From assembly GCF_034006445.1 (NCBI RefSeq), contig NZ_JAVESS010000008.1, positions 33,956 through 97,955 on the forward strand: a stretch of DNA of 64,000 nucleotides. Reading direction: 5' to 3'. The notes beneath the pieces are model-generated. The model worked only from the letters and a program-made list of their open reading frames with translations, had not been told where the DNA came from and searched no databases. Within the stretch, counting starts at the first letter, position 1; each line of letters begins with the position of its first letter. This document shows, piece after piece, positions 34,030-42,791 of the stretch. A program made the position numbers and the translations under genes. This DNA is from Desulfovibrio sp. Its GTDB lineage: Bacteria; Desulfobacterota; Desulfovibrionia; Desulfovibrionales; Desulfovibrionaceae.

Positions 34030-34407
34030 GCCGCGTTCACTATCCAGTTCCGCCAACTGTCTGATGGCGCGATCCAGGCGGCTTTTATCAATGAATTCAA
34101 TGTGCTGCCTGGTATTTTCATTGTCGATGACACCAAGCACTGTTGTTCTCTCCCGCGCTTTTTCCACGGCTATGAGACCATGTGAATCATATTTGCGTTT
34201 TGTCTTACGCAAAATGACGCTTCTAATTGGAGAACGAATAAGAGGAACATTGGGCGGAAGGGGGACGGATATGATTTCATGCCCGTTTTGCAAATGATCG
34301 CACAGGGCCTGATATATGGCCGTCAGACCTCCTGAGACGCGAACAATATCAAACCCGGGCAATTCACTGCCAATACTGCTGTTATTGGTAAGTATCACGT
34401 ATTCCAT
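34027..34407 (-). CDS. GrdX-like protein of cluster 2
   Basis: A 126-residue protein aligning with GrdX of cluster 1: YVILTNNSSIGSEL with HVLISNNPRFQEM, SGGLTAIYQALCDHLQNGHE with TGUAASVIRAARDQIHQGWR, and PLPPNVPLIRSPIRSVIL with PLYGNFLPRQMPYRSLIL. It has no in-frame stop. The residue opposite the cluster 1 UGA is Gly. It sits between the transporter and the second grdB-like gene, preceded by GGGAGGCTAT. Its 3' end overlaps the AGAGCAATTTC repeat block by three bases. Function unknown. Confidence 0.8.
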   Translation of the reverse strand: MEYVILTNNSSIGSELPGFDIVRVSGGLTAIYQALCDHLQNGHEIISVPLPPNVPLIRSPIRSVILRKTKRKYDSHGLIAVEKARERTTVLGVIDNENTRQHIEFIDKSRLDRAIRQLAELDSERG

Positions 34408-34545
34408 ATAGCCTCCCTACAGGCTCGCCCGGCATTTCACTCCCGGCAAAGCACCGCTTTTTCAATCCGCCATGGGCCTGTTTCCGGATATCGCCGTTTT
34501 TTTCTGACTGAGAGCCTTCCGCGACGTTTTCTGTGAAAACAGCGG

Positions 34546-34572
34546 CGGCGGCCCAAGGGGCCGCCGCCAGGT
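34546..34572 (-). terminator. GC-rich hairpin after the second grdB-like gene
   Basis: CGGCGGCCC/GGGCCGCCG-type stem with an AAG loop, ending 10 bases beyond the stop of the minus-strand grdB-like gene. A GCTGTTTTC tail follows on the minus strand. It could reduce transcription into grdX-like and the transporter. Confidence 0.65.
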
Positions 34573-34581
34573 CAACACATA

Positions 34582-35898
34582 CTATTCAAAGATGGTCTGC
34601 TCTTGGATTTCGGTCTGCATGGCGTCAAGCGCCTTCAATAACAGGTTGCGTCGCAGCGTATGATCAATTTCCGGCCCTTTGCGGGGGTCCCCCACGGGGT
34701 GAGGAATGGCCACGCCCGGCACGACTCTGTTGGTGCCCACAGTGAGCATGATGGGGACAATTGTCGCTATCTGCACCACAGGAATATTCGCCACACGTTC
34801 TATTTCACGCGTCATCGATGCACCGCATCGAGTGCACGTTCCTCACGTAGATGTGAGGATGGCCGCATCCACCTCCGCATTGCGCAGAATCTCGCCGATT
34901 TCCTGGCCGAACTTTTCAGCGTTGTTCACGCTGGTGCCCGTACCTGTGGTGGTATAGAAAAAATCGTGCAGCTTCTTGAACGCGCCTTCTTTTTCCAATT
35001 TGCGCAGTTCATCCACAGGCACGATGCAGTCCGGGTCTATGGCGGCCATGGCCCTGTCATATCCGCCATGGATGGATTCATAATTTTCCGGCGTGAGATC
35101 ATTGATGCCAGCAATACTGTATGAGCCGAAACTGTCGGCGGACGACACGCGGATATGATCCGGATTGCCTACGGGCACCACGCCGCCGGAACTGATGATG
35201 GCGATGGTTGCGTTCTTTATGTCCCTGACAGGCAGTGCAGGCGGAATTTTCTTGAATACCGGCATTTCGTATTCGGTATGAAACTCCTCGCCTCTCAAAC
35301 GGGCCAGCATCATATCGACAGCTCTGGCCGCGCCTGTCTTTTCCTTGAAAAAGCACTTGCGGATGCCCCGGGAGAAGTAGCCCTCTTCACGAGCCGGCCC
35401 CATGGGAATTTTTTTCACCAGCTTAAGGCCGAGTTCGGTCATGGCCGCAAGGTCTTTTCTCATGGAGCGGGCGCTTTCTGAACTGGGCACGACATAGCAA
35501 CCCTTGCCGTAAAGCTCCAACCCGGGATTTTCCTTGAACATGCTCGTAACCGTGGGAATGCCTAATTTTTCTCCGGCTGCTGAAGCGATGTCGCCGCAGG
35601 CCACACCGTACCTGCCTGCGTTAAACGCAGGGCCGGCAATGAGCAGATCGGGCTTGAACGCTTCAATCAACGCAAGGCAGGTCGCGCGCGCTTCTTCAAT
35701 ATTTTCACCGTAGTATGAGTCACCGCAAATCACTGTGCCGACGATTTCGCCCTCGCCTCCGGCCTCCTTGAGCAAGCGGGTAATTTCAGATCCCGGGCCC
35801 ACGGGGCTGGGGACGGACTCAGGCTTGTGGTCTGCCTTGTCTTCGCCACCCTTGCCCGCGTAAAACTGATTTATGTAATGCACTATTCTGTATTGCAT
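34582..35898 (-). CDS. Second component B selenoprotein, GrdB/GrdF/GrdH family
   Basis: A 438-residue selenoprotein with TGA at codon 352 (34843-34845 on the minus strand). The context is LTST-U-GTCTRCG, the same UxxCxxC motif as GrdB. Beyond it the conserved tail runs to TIFE (VVQIATIVPIMLTVGTNRVV, GVAIPHPVGDPRKGPEIDH). The N-terminus QYRIVHYINQFYAGKGGEDKAD is typical. It differs clearly from GrdB of cluster 1, and the operon lacks a glycine riboswitch. The substrate is therefore probably another amine, such as sarcosine or betaine (GrdF or GrdH type); I cannot choose from sequence. The start at 35898 follows GGAGGATACG, 10 bases after the grdE-like stop. Confidence 0.9.
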
Positions 35899-35908
35899 CG
35901 TATCCTCC

Positions 35909-37192
35909 CTATATCCACTCGCAACTGTTGCGGCTGAATCCGATTTCGCAAGTGGAGGCAATGATGGCCTGCAGCTCGATGTACATAGAGCCGTCCGGGC
36001 GCAGGCTCTCAGCGGCGCCGCCGGAAAGATTGGCTATGGCCCGGGCGTCGCCGATAACTTTCTGCATGCTGGGCACTTCAAGCATTTCATTGACGTTGCC
36101 GGTCGATACAAAGGACACAAGTTCGGGGGTGGCGTCCGCAGTGCTCTGACTCTTGCCGTCGATGCCGGCGGCCTCGTCGGAAATGACAATGGCCACGATG
36201 CCCGCATCTTCATGCAGCTTGGCATTAAGGCAAAAATCCGTGTCAGGGTTGCCGTAGCCCTCTTCGGTGATGATCACCGCGTTAGCGCCGAGTTCCTTGG
36301 ACAGGGTCAGGTTCATCATTGCCGCGCGCTGCTTACCCGCAAGAATGGTGCTTTCAACGGCAGGCACCATGCCAAGGAAGTTGATTTCCTTGCCGTGCCG
36401 CGCATACAGCTCGGTGACTACCGGGTTGTGAACATGATGATAGGTGGTATTTTTGTCGCACGCGGACACGCAGTTGCCGGACACCACGGCACCGTCCAGG
36501 ACTTCGTTGGGATGCAGCAGGGTCGGCAGGGAGGGGCGCAAATCCGAGGCATACACGTACGTGTCATGAAGCAGGCCTTGCGTGATGGACATGCATATAT
36601 ACAGGACCTTGGGCAAGTCGGGATATTTGGCGCTCTCTTCAACCACAGAGTGCTTTTCATACACTTCTATGGAGTCAGCCTTTGTGCCCAGGCACTCCTT
36701 GGCCAGGTATACGCTGAGCCGCAGCCCGGTTTTACGAAGGGCCTCTTCATATTCGTGCGGGTCAATGCCTTCCACGGGTTCAACATTCATGACAATGTTG
36801 ATGGTTTTCGAAAACGGCGTGTACTCCGCCACAGGGCCGGACATATCAATCATACCTTCCTGAAAGGCCACGATAGGACCGCAAGTCACTACCGCTGCGC
36901 CGTCAAGCACCAGGGTAGCGCCTTCTCCCGCTCTGGACATGGGTGCGCAATAGCCCGGAAAATACCCGTTGCCGTCCATCTTCACGCGCGGCTCGATCAC
37001 GTCCTTCACAGGGATGATGCGCACGCTTTCTCCCGGCCGGGCGATGTCCAGCTCGGCCGTGACGAACTGACTCTCCTGCAGCACAACAGCAAGGGCCTCT
37101 TCCTTATTTACATAGAGCACCCCACCGTCCGCATGGGTCTTGTCGCCCCATTGCGCGTCTTTGACGGCGATCTTGTGCAGTTCCAGTTTCAT
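35909..37192 (-). CDS. Second component B proprotein, GrdE/GrdG/GrdI family
   Basis: A 427-residue proprotein similar over its length to GrdE of cluster 1. It keeps the pyruvoyl-forming region SGNCVSACDKNTTYHHVHNP, and starts with KLELHKIAVKDAQWGDKTHADGG (first residues shown). The start at 37192 follows TGGAGGAACCAG; a GTG ten codons upstream is less likely. It heads a minus-strand unit with the selenoprotein B gene. The unit is probably read from the sigma-54 promoter at 37694-37712, about 490 bases upstream. With its partner it should bind and activate a methylated or other amine substrate. Confidence 0.9.
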   Translation of the reverse strand: MKLELHKIAVKDAQWGDKTHADGGVLYVNKEEALAVVLQESQFVTAELDIARPGESVRIIPVKDVIEPRVKMDGNGYFPGYCAPMSRAGEGATLVLDGAAVVTCGPIVAFQEGMIDMSGPVAEYTPFSKTINIVMNVEPVEGIDPHEYEEALRKTGLRLSVYLAKECLGTKADSIEVYEKHSVVEESAKYPDLPKVLYICMSITQGLLHDTYVYASDLRPSLPTLLHPNEVLDGAVVSGNCVSACDKNTTYHHVHNPVVTELYARHGKEINFLGMVPAVESTILAGKQRAAMMNLTLSKELGANAVIITEEGYGNPDTDFCLNAKLHEDAGIVAIVISDEAAGIDGKSQSTADATPELVSFVSTGNVNEMLEVPSMQKVIGDARAIANLSGGAAESLRPDGSMYIELQAIIASTCEIGFSRNSCEWI

Positions 37193-37328
37193 CTGGTTCC
37201 TCCATTTGCGGTTACAGAACACGACATACGATCACGATCTCAGCGTTCTCTCGCCCTCCTTATCCGCCGGTGAACGGTGAGCGTGAAAAAGGCGCGAGGC
37301 AAAGCCCCGGCATCAGTCACGCGACTAG

Positions 37329-37386
37329 ACCCCAAAAAACGGCATGACCGTGTGGCGCACCACGCGGTCATGCCGTTTTTTGGGGT
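37329..37386. terminator. 22-bp perfect hairpin in the leader of the second grdE-like operon
   Basis: ACCCCAAAAAACGGCATGAC-CG pairs without mismatch with its complement ending at 37386. The loop can itself form GTGG/CCAC. T6 within the stem follows the GC part in either direction, as in a bidirectional terminator. If transcription starts at the sigma-54 promoter, this structure lies in the leader and could act as an attenuator. Confidence 0.75.
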
Positions 37387-37693
37387 AGCTGCTGAACATA
37401 TGTTCTGCCCGAAAAGACAACGGGCATTCGTACTATTTCCGCCCCAGGGCGTTCTCAAAAAGAGGGAGAGGGTAAGGTTTTGACGGAGTGCGTCCCCCGG
37501 ACGCGCACGCTCTGTGACTCAGGAATGCGAGGATGGCTCTGTGCTGCTCCAGAGATGGACAAGAGGGGCGAAAAGCCGCGTACGCACATGGCATGTGTTG
37601 CTGGAAAGCGCCCGGTAGCCGGGTATATAAAGTGCTGGCTTACGCATGGGATTTTCCTGGTAGCTGCAAGTGTATCTGTGCCTGTGAAAAGAA

Positions 37694-37712
37694 GAGCAAA
37701 CAGCATGCCAGA
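37694..37712 (-). promoter_or_regulatory. Sigma-54 promoter for the second grdE-like operon
   Basis: On the minus strand: TGGCATGCTGTTTGCT, with GG (37709-37708), exactly 10 bases and GC (37697-37696). It matches TGGCAC-N5-TTGC at nearly all positions. Confidence 0.8.
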
Positions 37713-37750
37713 AAAAATCCCCCCGCTGAAAAAAAATAGAGACTGTTTTT

Positions 37751-37890
37751 CCAGAGCAATTTCACTTTGAAATTGCTCTGGCGGCTGCGTGAACAGATGC
37801 CCGCTGTGGCGGCACAAGCGCAATGTATTTGCGCTGTTACGCGCCGAAGCGGGCGTCTTGGAAACATTGAGAATGGATATTCTCAATGCG
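37751..37890. repeat. Right copy of the inverted repeat flanking the grdEB-like segment
   Basis: A perfect hairpin CCAGAGCAATTTCA/TGAAATTGCTCTGG (37751-37781) is followed by GCGGCTGCG, about 60 extra bases, GGGCGTCTTGG and a CATTGAGAAT...ATTCTCAATG palindrome. This is the reverse complement of 33904-33961 with one insertion. Confidence 0.75.
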
Positions 37891-37950
37891 AAAATGTTAT
37901 AGTGTGTTAACCAGGTGAAGATACCATACGGGCCTACGCATTTTTCAATC

Positions 37951-37986
37951 ACACAATATTTTTTCTGTTTACAAAAAATACTGTGT
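37951..37986. promoter_or_regulatory. Candidate activator-binding inverted repeat
   Basis: ACACAATATTTTTT, 8-base spacer, AAAAAATACTGTGT: 14-base arms with one mismatch. It lies about 240-280 bases upstream of the minus-strand sigma-54 promoter, a usual enhancer position. A related half-site AAAAAACTGTGT occurs at 40014-40025 upstream of the other sigma-54 promoter. Confidence 0.6.
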
Positions 37987-38312
37987 GCTTGAAAAAATTT
38001 GTGAACATCGGCTGTGGCGCTTGCCGTCATTGCAGCACATGACTGAAGCGCGGCAGGGGGCAGGGGGAAGAGGGGGGACGAAAAAGCGGGAACGCGGGAA
38101 GGTGGGAAGAGCACTGCTCGATAGGGCGCCTTTCCTGGGCAACTTTCGGCCTGACAGTTTCGCGCTCACGGGGAAGGCCCGACGGGCCGACAGACGCCGC
38201 GCCGCAAGATGGTGGCTGCGACATCGCCGCTAATACCCCGTCATTATTGCGCTGTTCACATGTGCGTGGCGTTTTGCCCTTTTGCGAACATATACGTAAA
38301 AATCAACCTGAA

Positions 38313-39926
38313 TTAATACTGTTTTGGCAGAAAGGCCTGCCTGCTGATTGCGTATTTCTTGATTTTATAATGCAAAAGCTGCGGAGATATTCCCAAAAGT
38401 CGAGCGGCCATGGCAACATTGCCCGCCGAGGTTGCAAGGGCTTTCTTGATGGCGGTCTCTTCAATGTCCATGGTTTGTCGCGGCAGGCTTGAACCGGCTT
38501 CACGCGCCGTATCGGTCGTCACGGTTGCGGTCATCTGAGGACGTGTTGTGGAAGGAGCGGAGGCGCAAGGTTCCGCGAACGAGGGCGGCCGTTCTAAAGG
38601 CGCGGCGCGACCGGAACCGGGCGCCGTTTCACGGGCAGCGCCCTGGACTGCCAGCCATGGCGTTGTGGCTGACAGTGGCGGCGATGAAGAGGCGAACTCC
38701 GGCACAGCATTATAAAGGTGCCATGATTCAAGATTATCACCAGGGTCAACCAGAACCAGGCTGGCCTCTATGACATGCTCCAGTTCGCGTACATTTCCGG
38801 GCCAATTGTGGGCGTAGAGTACGGACATGGCCTCTGGAGTGACCAGGGGTTGGGGCACCCCCAGCCTGCCGCTGTGAAACCGCATAAAATGCTGCACCAA
38901 AGGGTGAATATCTTCCATCCGGAAGCGAAGAGGAGGAATCATGATTTTGACCACGCCAAGCCGATAATAAAAATCCTGGCGCAAGTGGCCATCTTCAATA
39001 AGAGCCGTGGGATTTTTACAGACGGAACTGATGATGCGCACGTCTATGGGGCGCTCATGCTCTTCACCTACCCGGCGTACCATGCGCTCCTGGAGAACCC
39101 GGAGCAGTTTGTTCTGTAAGGACACAGGCATTGAATCGACTTCATCAAGATACAGGGTGCCTCCATTCGTGGCTTCAAACAGGCCAACCCGGTTCACGGC
39201 GCCGGTAAACGCGCCCTTGACGGTGCCAAAAAGGATGCCCTCAAGCAGCGTTTCCGGCACGGCTGAACAGTTTATGGCCGTGTAGGGCTTTGCCTGGCGT
39301 GGGCTTGCGTAATGTATGGCTTGGGCGAATATCTCCTTGCCCACGCCGGTTTCGCCTATCAGCATGACAGAAGAAGACTTGGTGGAAACCTTCTTTGCCA
39401 GCGAAGCGACCTCCAGCAGCGCGTGGCTTTCGCCGATCAGGGATTCAAATGTATAATGCCTTTTTTCTTGTTCCTTCCTGCAATCAGGGGCATTCCCCAT
39501 CCCATCCGTTGCCTCGGGGGCCCATCCTTCTGACTGCAGGCCGATACAGGGGTACCTCTGGATAAAGCAGATCGCCCCCAGAAGGACGCCGTTGTTCCAC
39601 AGCGGATAAATACTGTTGGAAGAATTAACCAGTTTGCCGCGTCGGGTACGATACAAATGCACACTGTCGAAAATCGGAGAGCCGGTGTGAAGCGCCCGCA
39701 TGGTAGGACTGTCCTCGGGCGTGAAGCGATAAACGTCGCATATCTGCTTACCGAGCGCGTCCTGCGGCGAAAGTCCGTCAATTCGTGCCTGGGCATCATT
39801 ATAGTAAATGATAACACCATCTTCCCGAACAATGGTAACCCCAATCAAATTGACGTCAAAAATCAGGCGAAAAAAGTCCAAAAGCTGTGAAAGATCGGTG
39901 CACCCCTTCAAAATGGTATCCAGCAT
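38313..39926 (-). CDS. PAS-AAA+ sigma-54 transcriptional activator
   Basis: A 537-residue cytosolic regulator. The PAS region (about 15-130: GVTIVREDGVIIYYNDAQAR, GKQICDVYRFTPEDS) probably senses a metabolite. The AAA+ domain (about 160-400) has Walker A GETGVGKE, GAFTGA in VKGAFTGAVNRVG and Walker B TLYLDEVDSM. A Pro/Ala-rich linker leads to a Fis-type helix-turn-helix (AMAARLLGISPQLLHYKIKKY). It lies between the two halves of grd cluster 2, each with a sigma-54 promoter. I infer that it activates both in response to the substrate of the second component B. Confidence 0.92.
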   Translation of the reverse strand: MLDTILKGCTDLSQLLDFFRLIFDVNLIGVTIVREDGVIIYYNDAQARIDGLSPQDALGKQICDVYRFTPEDSPTMRALHTGSPIFDSVHLYRTRRGKLVNSSNSIYPLWNNGVLLGAICFIQRYPCIGLQSEGWAPEATDGMGNAPDCRKEQEKRHYTFESLIGESHALLEVASLAKKVSTKSSSVMLIGETGVGKEIFAQAIHYASPRQAKPYTAINCSAVPETLLEGILFGTVKGAFTGAVNRVGLFEATNGGTLYLDEVDSMPVSLQNKLLRVLQERMVRRVGEEHERPIDVRIISSVCKNPTALIEDGHLRQDFYYRLGVVKIMIPPLRFRMEDIHPLVQHFMRFHSGRLGVPQPLVTPEAMSVLYAHNWPGNVRELEHVIEASLVLVDPGDNLESWHLYNAVPEFASSSPPLSATTPWLAVQGAARETAPGSGRAAPLERPPSFAEPCASAPSTTRPQMTATVTTDTAREAGSSLPRQTMDIEETAIKKALATSAGNVAMAARLLGISPQLLHYKIKKYAISRQAFLPKQY

Positions 39927-40013
39927 GGCCGCCTCGTGGGATGTTTCGGACGAAGTTGCACAGGAAGCACATTGGCATTTTTTGTTTATATAAAAATTTT
40001 TGTGTGTTTAGTC

Positions 40014-40025
40014 AAAAAACTGTGT
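40014..40025 (+). promoter_or_regulatory. Candidate activator half-site
   Basis: AAAAAACTGTGT, about 90 bases before the -24 element at 40112. It resembles one arm of the inverted repeat at 37951-37986. A second GTCAAAAAA copy follows at once (near 40027-40035). Confidence 0.45.
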
Positions 40026-40110
40026 TGTCAAAAAATATTCATAAGAATTTTGCCGACTGCAATTGCGCCTGACGCGCTGCTTTTTCATTTTTCCATCCCT
40101 GCATGCGTAC

Positions 40111-40126
40111 AGGCACACATTTTGCT
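40111..40126 (+). promoter_or_regulatory. Sigma-54 promoter for the second trxB-grdCD-trx-grdA block
   Basis: AGGCACACATTTTGCT: GG (40112-40113), exactly 10 bases and GC (40124-40125) in TTGC, with GGCAC intact. Start codon of trxB2 is 180 bases downstream. Confidence 0.82.
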
Positions 40127-40306
40127 CTCATCAACATACGACACGATCATATACTCCTCAGCATGCGCACCCCGCCTATCTGGCGGTGGCCTGTACGCCA
40201 TTGCGCACTCTCCCACCCTTTTGCCGTCCGTGTGCGGTGGTAAAGCGTGTGTTGCGGTCATCGCCGCACACGCCCTCACCATGTTACCGAACACGAGGAT
40301 CTTTTC

Positions 40307-41221
40307 ATGGAAAAACGTGAACTGGTCATCATCGGCGCAGGCCCGGCGGGGCTTTCCGCCGCCATCTACGGCAAGCGCGCCGGTCTTGACACTCTTGTGC
40401 TGGAAAAAGGCCGCCCCGGCGGGCAGATACTGACCACCAGCAGGGTGGAAAACTATCCCGGCATCATCGACGGCACGGGTACGGGTCTGGCCGACGCCTT
40501 TCGCGCCCATGCGGAATTTTTCAAGGCCGAGTTCCGTTCGGCTTCGGTGCAGAAGCTCGAAGTGCGCGGCGACCAGAAGATCATAACTCTCAAGGACGGC
40601 AGCGAAATCGCCGCCGGGGCCGTCATCGTGGCCACCGGGGCCTATTTTCGCAAGCAGGGCTGCCCCGGCGAAAAGAAATATACGGGCATGGGCGTTTCCT
40701 ACTGCGCCGTGTGCGACGCCGCCTTTTTTGAAGACCTTGAAGTAGCCGTCATTGGCGGGGGCAACACCGCCGTTGAAGAAGCCTGCTACCTCACGGGCTT
40801 TGCCTCCAAGGTCTACATTGTCCACCGCCGCGACGAGTTCCGGGCCGACAGGCTGGTGGTGGAACACGCCATGGCCAACCCCAAGATCGTGCCCGTCATG
40901 GACAGCGTGCTGGAATCCATTGAAGGCAGCGACATGGTGGAAAAAATCGTGGTGCGCAATGTGAAAACCGAAGAAAAACGCGAAATTCCGCTGAGCGGCG
41001 TGTTCATCTTCATTGGCACCCTGCCCAATGCCGAATACCTGCACGGCCTGCTGCAAACCGACCCCGCTGGCTGGATCATTACCGACAGCAAGTTGCAGAC
41101 CTCGGTACCCGGCATCTTTGCCACTGGCGACGTGCGCGACACCTCGCTGCGGCAGGTGGTGACGGCGGCGGGCGACGGGGCGCGGGCCGCCATGGCGGCA
41201 TACGCGTATCTACAACACTAA
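40307..41221 (+). CDS. trxB: Thioredoxin reductase of grd cluster 2
   Basis: 304 residues, almost identical to the enzyme at 27621-28535. The seen changes are Lys to Arg in RADRLVVEHAM and Ala to Thr in GIFATGDVRD; the second falls in the C-terminal FAD motif. CAVCD and both nucleotide motifs are intact. The bases upstream of the start are unrelated to those of copy 1, so this gene took over the sigma-54 promoter region. It probably supplies electrons to the cluster 2 selenoproteins. Confidence 0.95.
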   Translation: MEKRELVIIGAGPAGLSAAIYGKRAGLDTLVLEKGRPGGQILTTSRVENYPGIIDGTGTGLADAFRAHAEFFKAEFRSASVQKLEVRGDQKIITLKDGSEIAAGAVIVATGAYFRKQGCPGEKKYTGMGVSYCAVCDAAFFEDLEVAVIGGGNTAVEEACYLTGFASKVYIVHRRDEFRADRLVVEHAMANPKIVPVMDSVLESIEGSDMVEKIVVRNVKTEEKREIPLSGVFIFIGTLPNAEYLHGLLQTDPAGWIITDSKLQTSVPGIFATGDVRDTSLRQVVTAAGDGARAAMAAYAYLQH

Positions 41222-41241
41222 GGGCGCAGGAGGATAGCGAC

Positions 41242-42780
41242 ATGACAACTGTTGGCATCAAGGCAGCCGCATACTGCCTGAACTTCGCGCCGGAACTGGC
41301 CCTGCACTATGGCGGCACTCCCGCCCAGGAACGCCGTTCCAAGCCCGATTCGGAATTTCTGCGTGAACTGCCCAAGCACGCGCAGACATGGGAACAGGCC
41401 GCTGCCTACGCCCCCAACAAGACCTATGTGGGCGGCATGAGCCTCGATGAGTTGGAGAAGGCCCCAACCCCCTGGATCGACAATCTGGGTGAATCGCAAC
41501 GCTACGGTAAATTTGGCGAAATCATGCCCGAGGACGAGTTCATCGGGCTTATGGATATTTGCGACGTTTTTGACCTCATCTGGCTGGAGCAGGGCTTTGC
41601 CGCGGCAATAGCCGAAAAGCTGGCCCGCAACCCAGTCATGGGCGAAAAGCAGCTGGCCCGTCTGGAAAAAGGCAGGCCCGCAGCCGAACTGCTGGAAGTC
41701 ATTGAAAAGCAGCACGCCCTGCCGCTCTACTTTGAAAACGCCCTGGTGGCCTGCTGCCGCCGGGCCCACGATACGGATGAAAACCTGGAAGCCGGGGTCA
41801 TGCTGGAAAATCTGGCCAGCAAGGCCAGCGGCGTGCTGGCCCTGCTGCACCTCATCAAGAATGCGGGCATGGCTCCTGCCGACGTGGATTTTGTGGTGGA
41901 ATGCTCCGAAGAAGCCGTGGGCGACTCCATGCAGCGCGGCGGCGGCAACATGGCCAAGGCCCTGGCCGAAATAGCCGAGTGCGTCAATGCCAGCGGCTTT
42001 GACGTGCGCGGCTTCTGCGCCGGGCCCGTGACCGCCCTCATCACTTCGGCAGGCATGGTGGCCAGCGGCGTGCGGCCCAATGTGGTCGTGGTCAGCGGCG
42101 GCTCTGTGCCCAAGCTCTACATGAACGCCCGCGACCATATCAAGAAGGGCTTTGTTCCGCTTGAAAACTGCATCGGCAGCTTCGCCCTGCTGCTGACCCC
42201 CGACGACGGCCAGACCCCGGTCATGCGGCTGGAAGGCATCGGCAAGCATTCGGTGGGCGCGGGGGCTTCGCCCCAGGCCATCACCTCGGCCCTGACCTTT
42301 GAGCCCCTGTCCCGCGTGGGCCTGAAACTCACGGATGTGGACAAGTACGCCCCTGAACTGCACAACGCCGAAGTCACCCTGCCCGCAGGCGCGGGCAACG
42401 TGCCCGAGGCCAACTACAAGATGATCGCGGCCCTCGCGGTCATGAAGGGGCAGATAGATCGGGCCGACATCCCCAAGTTTGTGGCGGAACACGGCATGCC
42501 CGGCTTTGCCCCCATCCAGGGGCACATCCCCTCCGGCGTACCCTATGTGGGCCACGCCATTGAAGATATCAAACAAGGCCGCATCAAGCGCGCCATGATC
42601 ATAGGCAAGGGTAGCCTGTTCCTGGGCCGCCTGACCAACCTGGCCGACGGCGCTTCCTTTATTATGGAAGCCCCCGGCACGAGCGCGGCACAGGCGCAGA
42701 ACGTCAGCCAGCAGGATGTGACCGAACTGCTGCTGACAGCCCTGAGCGACGTGGCGGCCAACCTGCAAAAGGGTCAGTAG
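41242..42780 (+). CDS. grdC: Component C beta subunit GrdC (cluster 2)
   Basis: 512 residues, the same length as the cluster 1 copy. Differences are confined to the first 130 or so residues (for example LEKAPT for LEQAPT, GESQRYG for GDPQRYG, AAIAEKL for AAVAEKL). The rest is identical, even at the base level, between about 41702 and 42761. Component C does not see the amine substrate, so one version could serve both component B types. Confidence 0.94.
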   Translation: MTTVGIKAAAYCLNFAPELALHYGGTPAQERRSKPDSEFLRELPKHAQTWEQAAAYAPNKTYVGGMSLDELEKAPTPWIDNLGESQRYGKFGEIMPEDEFIGLMDICDVFDLIWLEQGFAAAIAEKLARNPVMGEKQLARLEKGRPAAELLEVIEKQHALPLYFENALVACCRRAHDTDENLEAGVMLENLASKASGVLALLHLIKNAGMAPADVDFVVECSEEAVGDSMQRGGGNMAKALAEIAECVNASGFDVRGFCAGPVTALITSAGMVASGVRPNVVVVSGGSVPKLYMNARDHIKKGFVPLENCIGSFALLLTPDDGQTPVMRLEGIGKHSVGAGASPQAITSALTFEPLSRVGLKLTDVDKYAPELHNAEVTLPAGAGNVPEANYKMIAALAVMKGQIDRADIPKFVAEHGMPGFAPIQGHIPSGVPYVGHAIEDIKQGRIKRAMIIGKGSLFLGRLTNLADGASFIMEAPGTSAAQAQNVSQQDVTELLLTALSDVAANLQKGQ

Positions 42781-42791
42781 GAGGCAGGCGT

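Larger units (their letters stand above)
37193..38312. other. Long regulatory leader upstream of the second grdE-like gene
   Basis: 1.1 kb without a credible gene. It holds a very long hairpin (37329-37386), a sigma-54 promoter on the minus strand (37694-37712), a repeat block (37751-37890), an AT-rich inverted repeat (37951-37986), and about 300 bases of GC-rich DNA next to the regulator stop with nothing recognisable. Confidence 0.7.
39927..40306. other. Intergenic region between the activator and trxB2
   Basis: No gene. The AT-rich half next to the activator contains T- and A-tracts and AAAAAACTGTGT; the other half contains the sigma-54 promoter at 40111-40126. Confidence 0.6.

Noticed and set aside
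37455..38114. 219-codon minus-strand frame upstream of the second grdE-like gene
   Set aside because: It runs through the sigma-54 promoter, two palindromes and the inverted repeat; composition is not protein-like.
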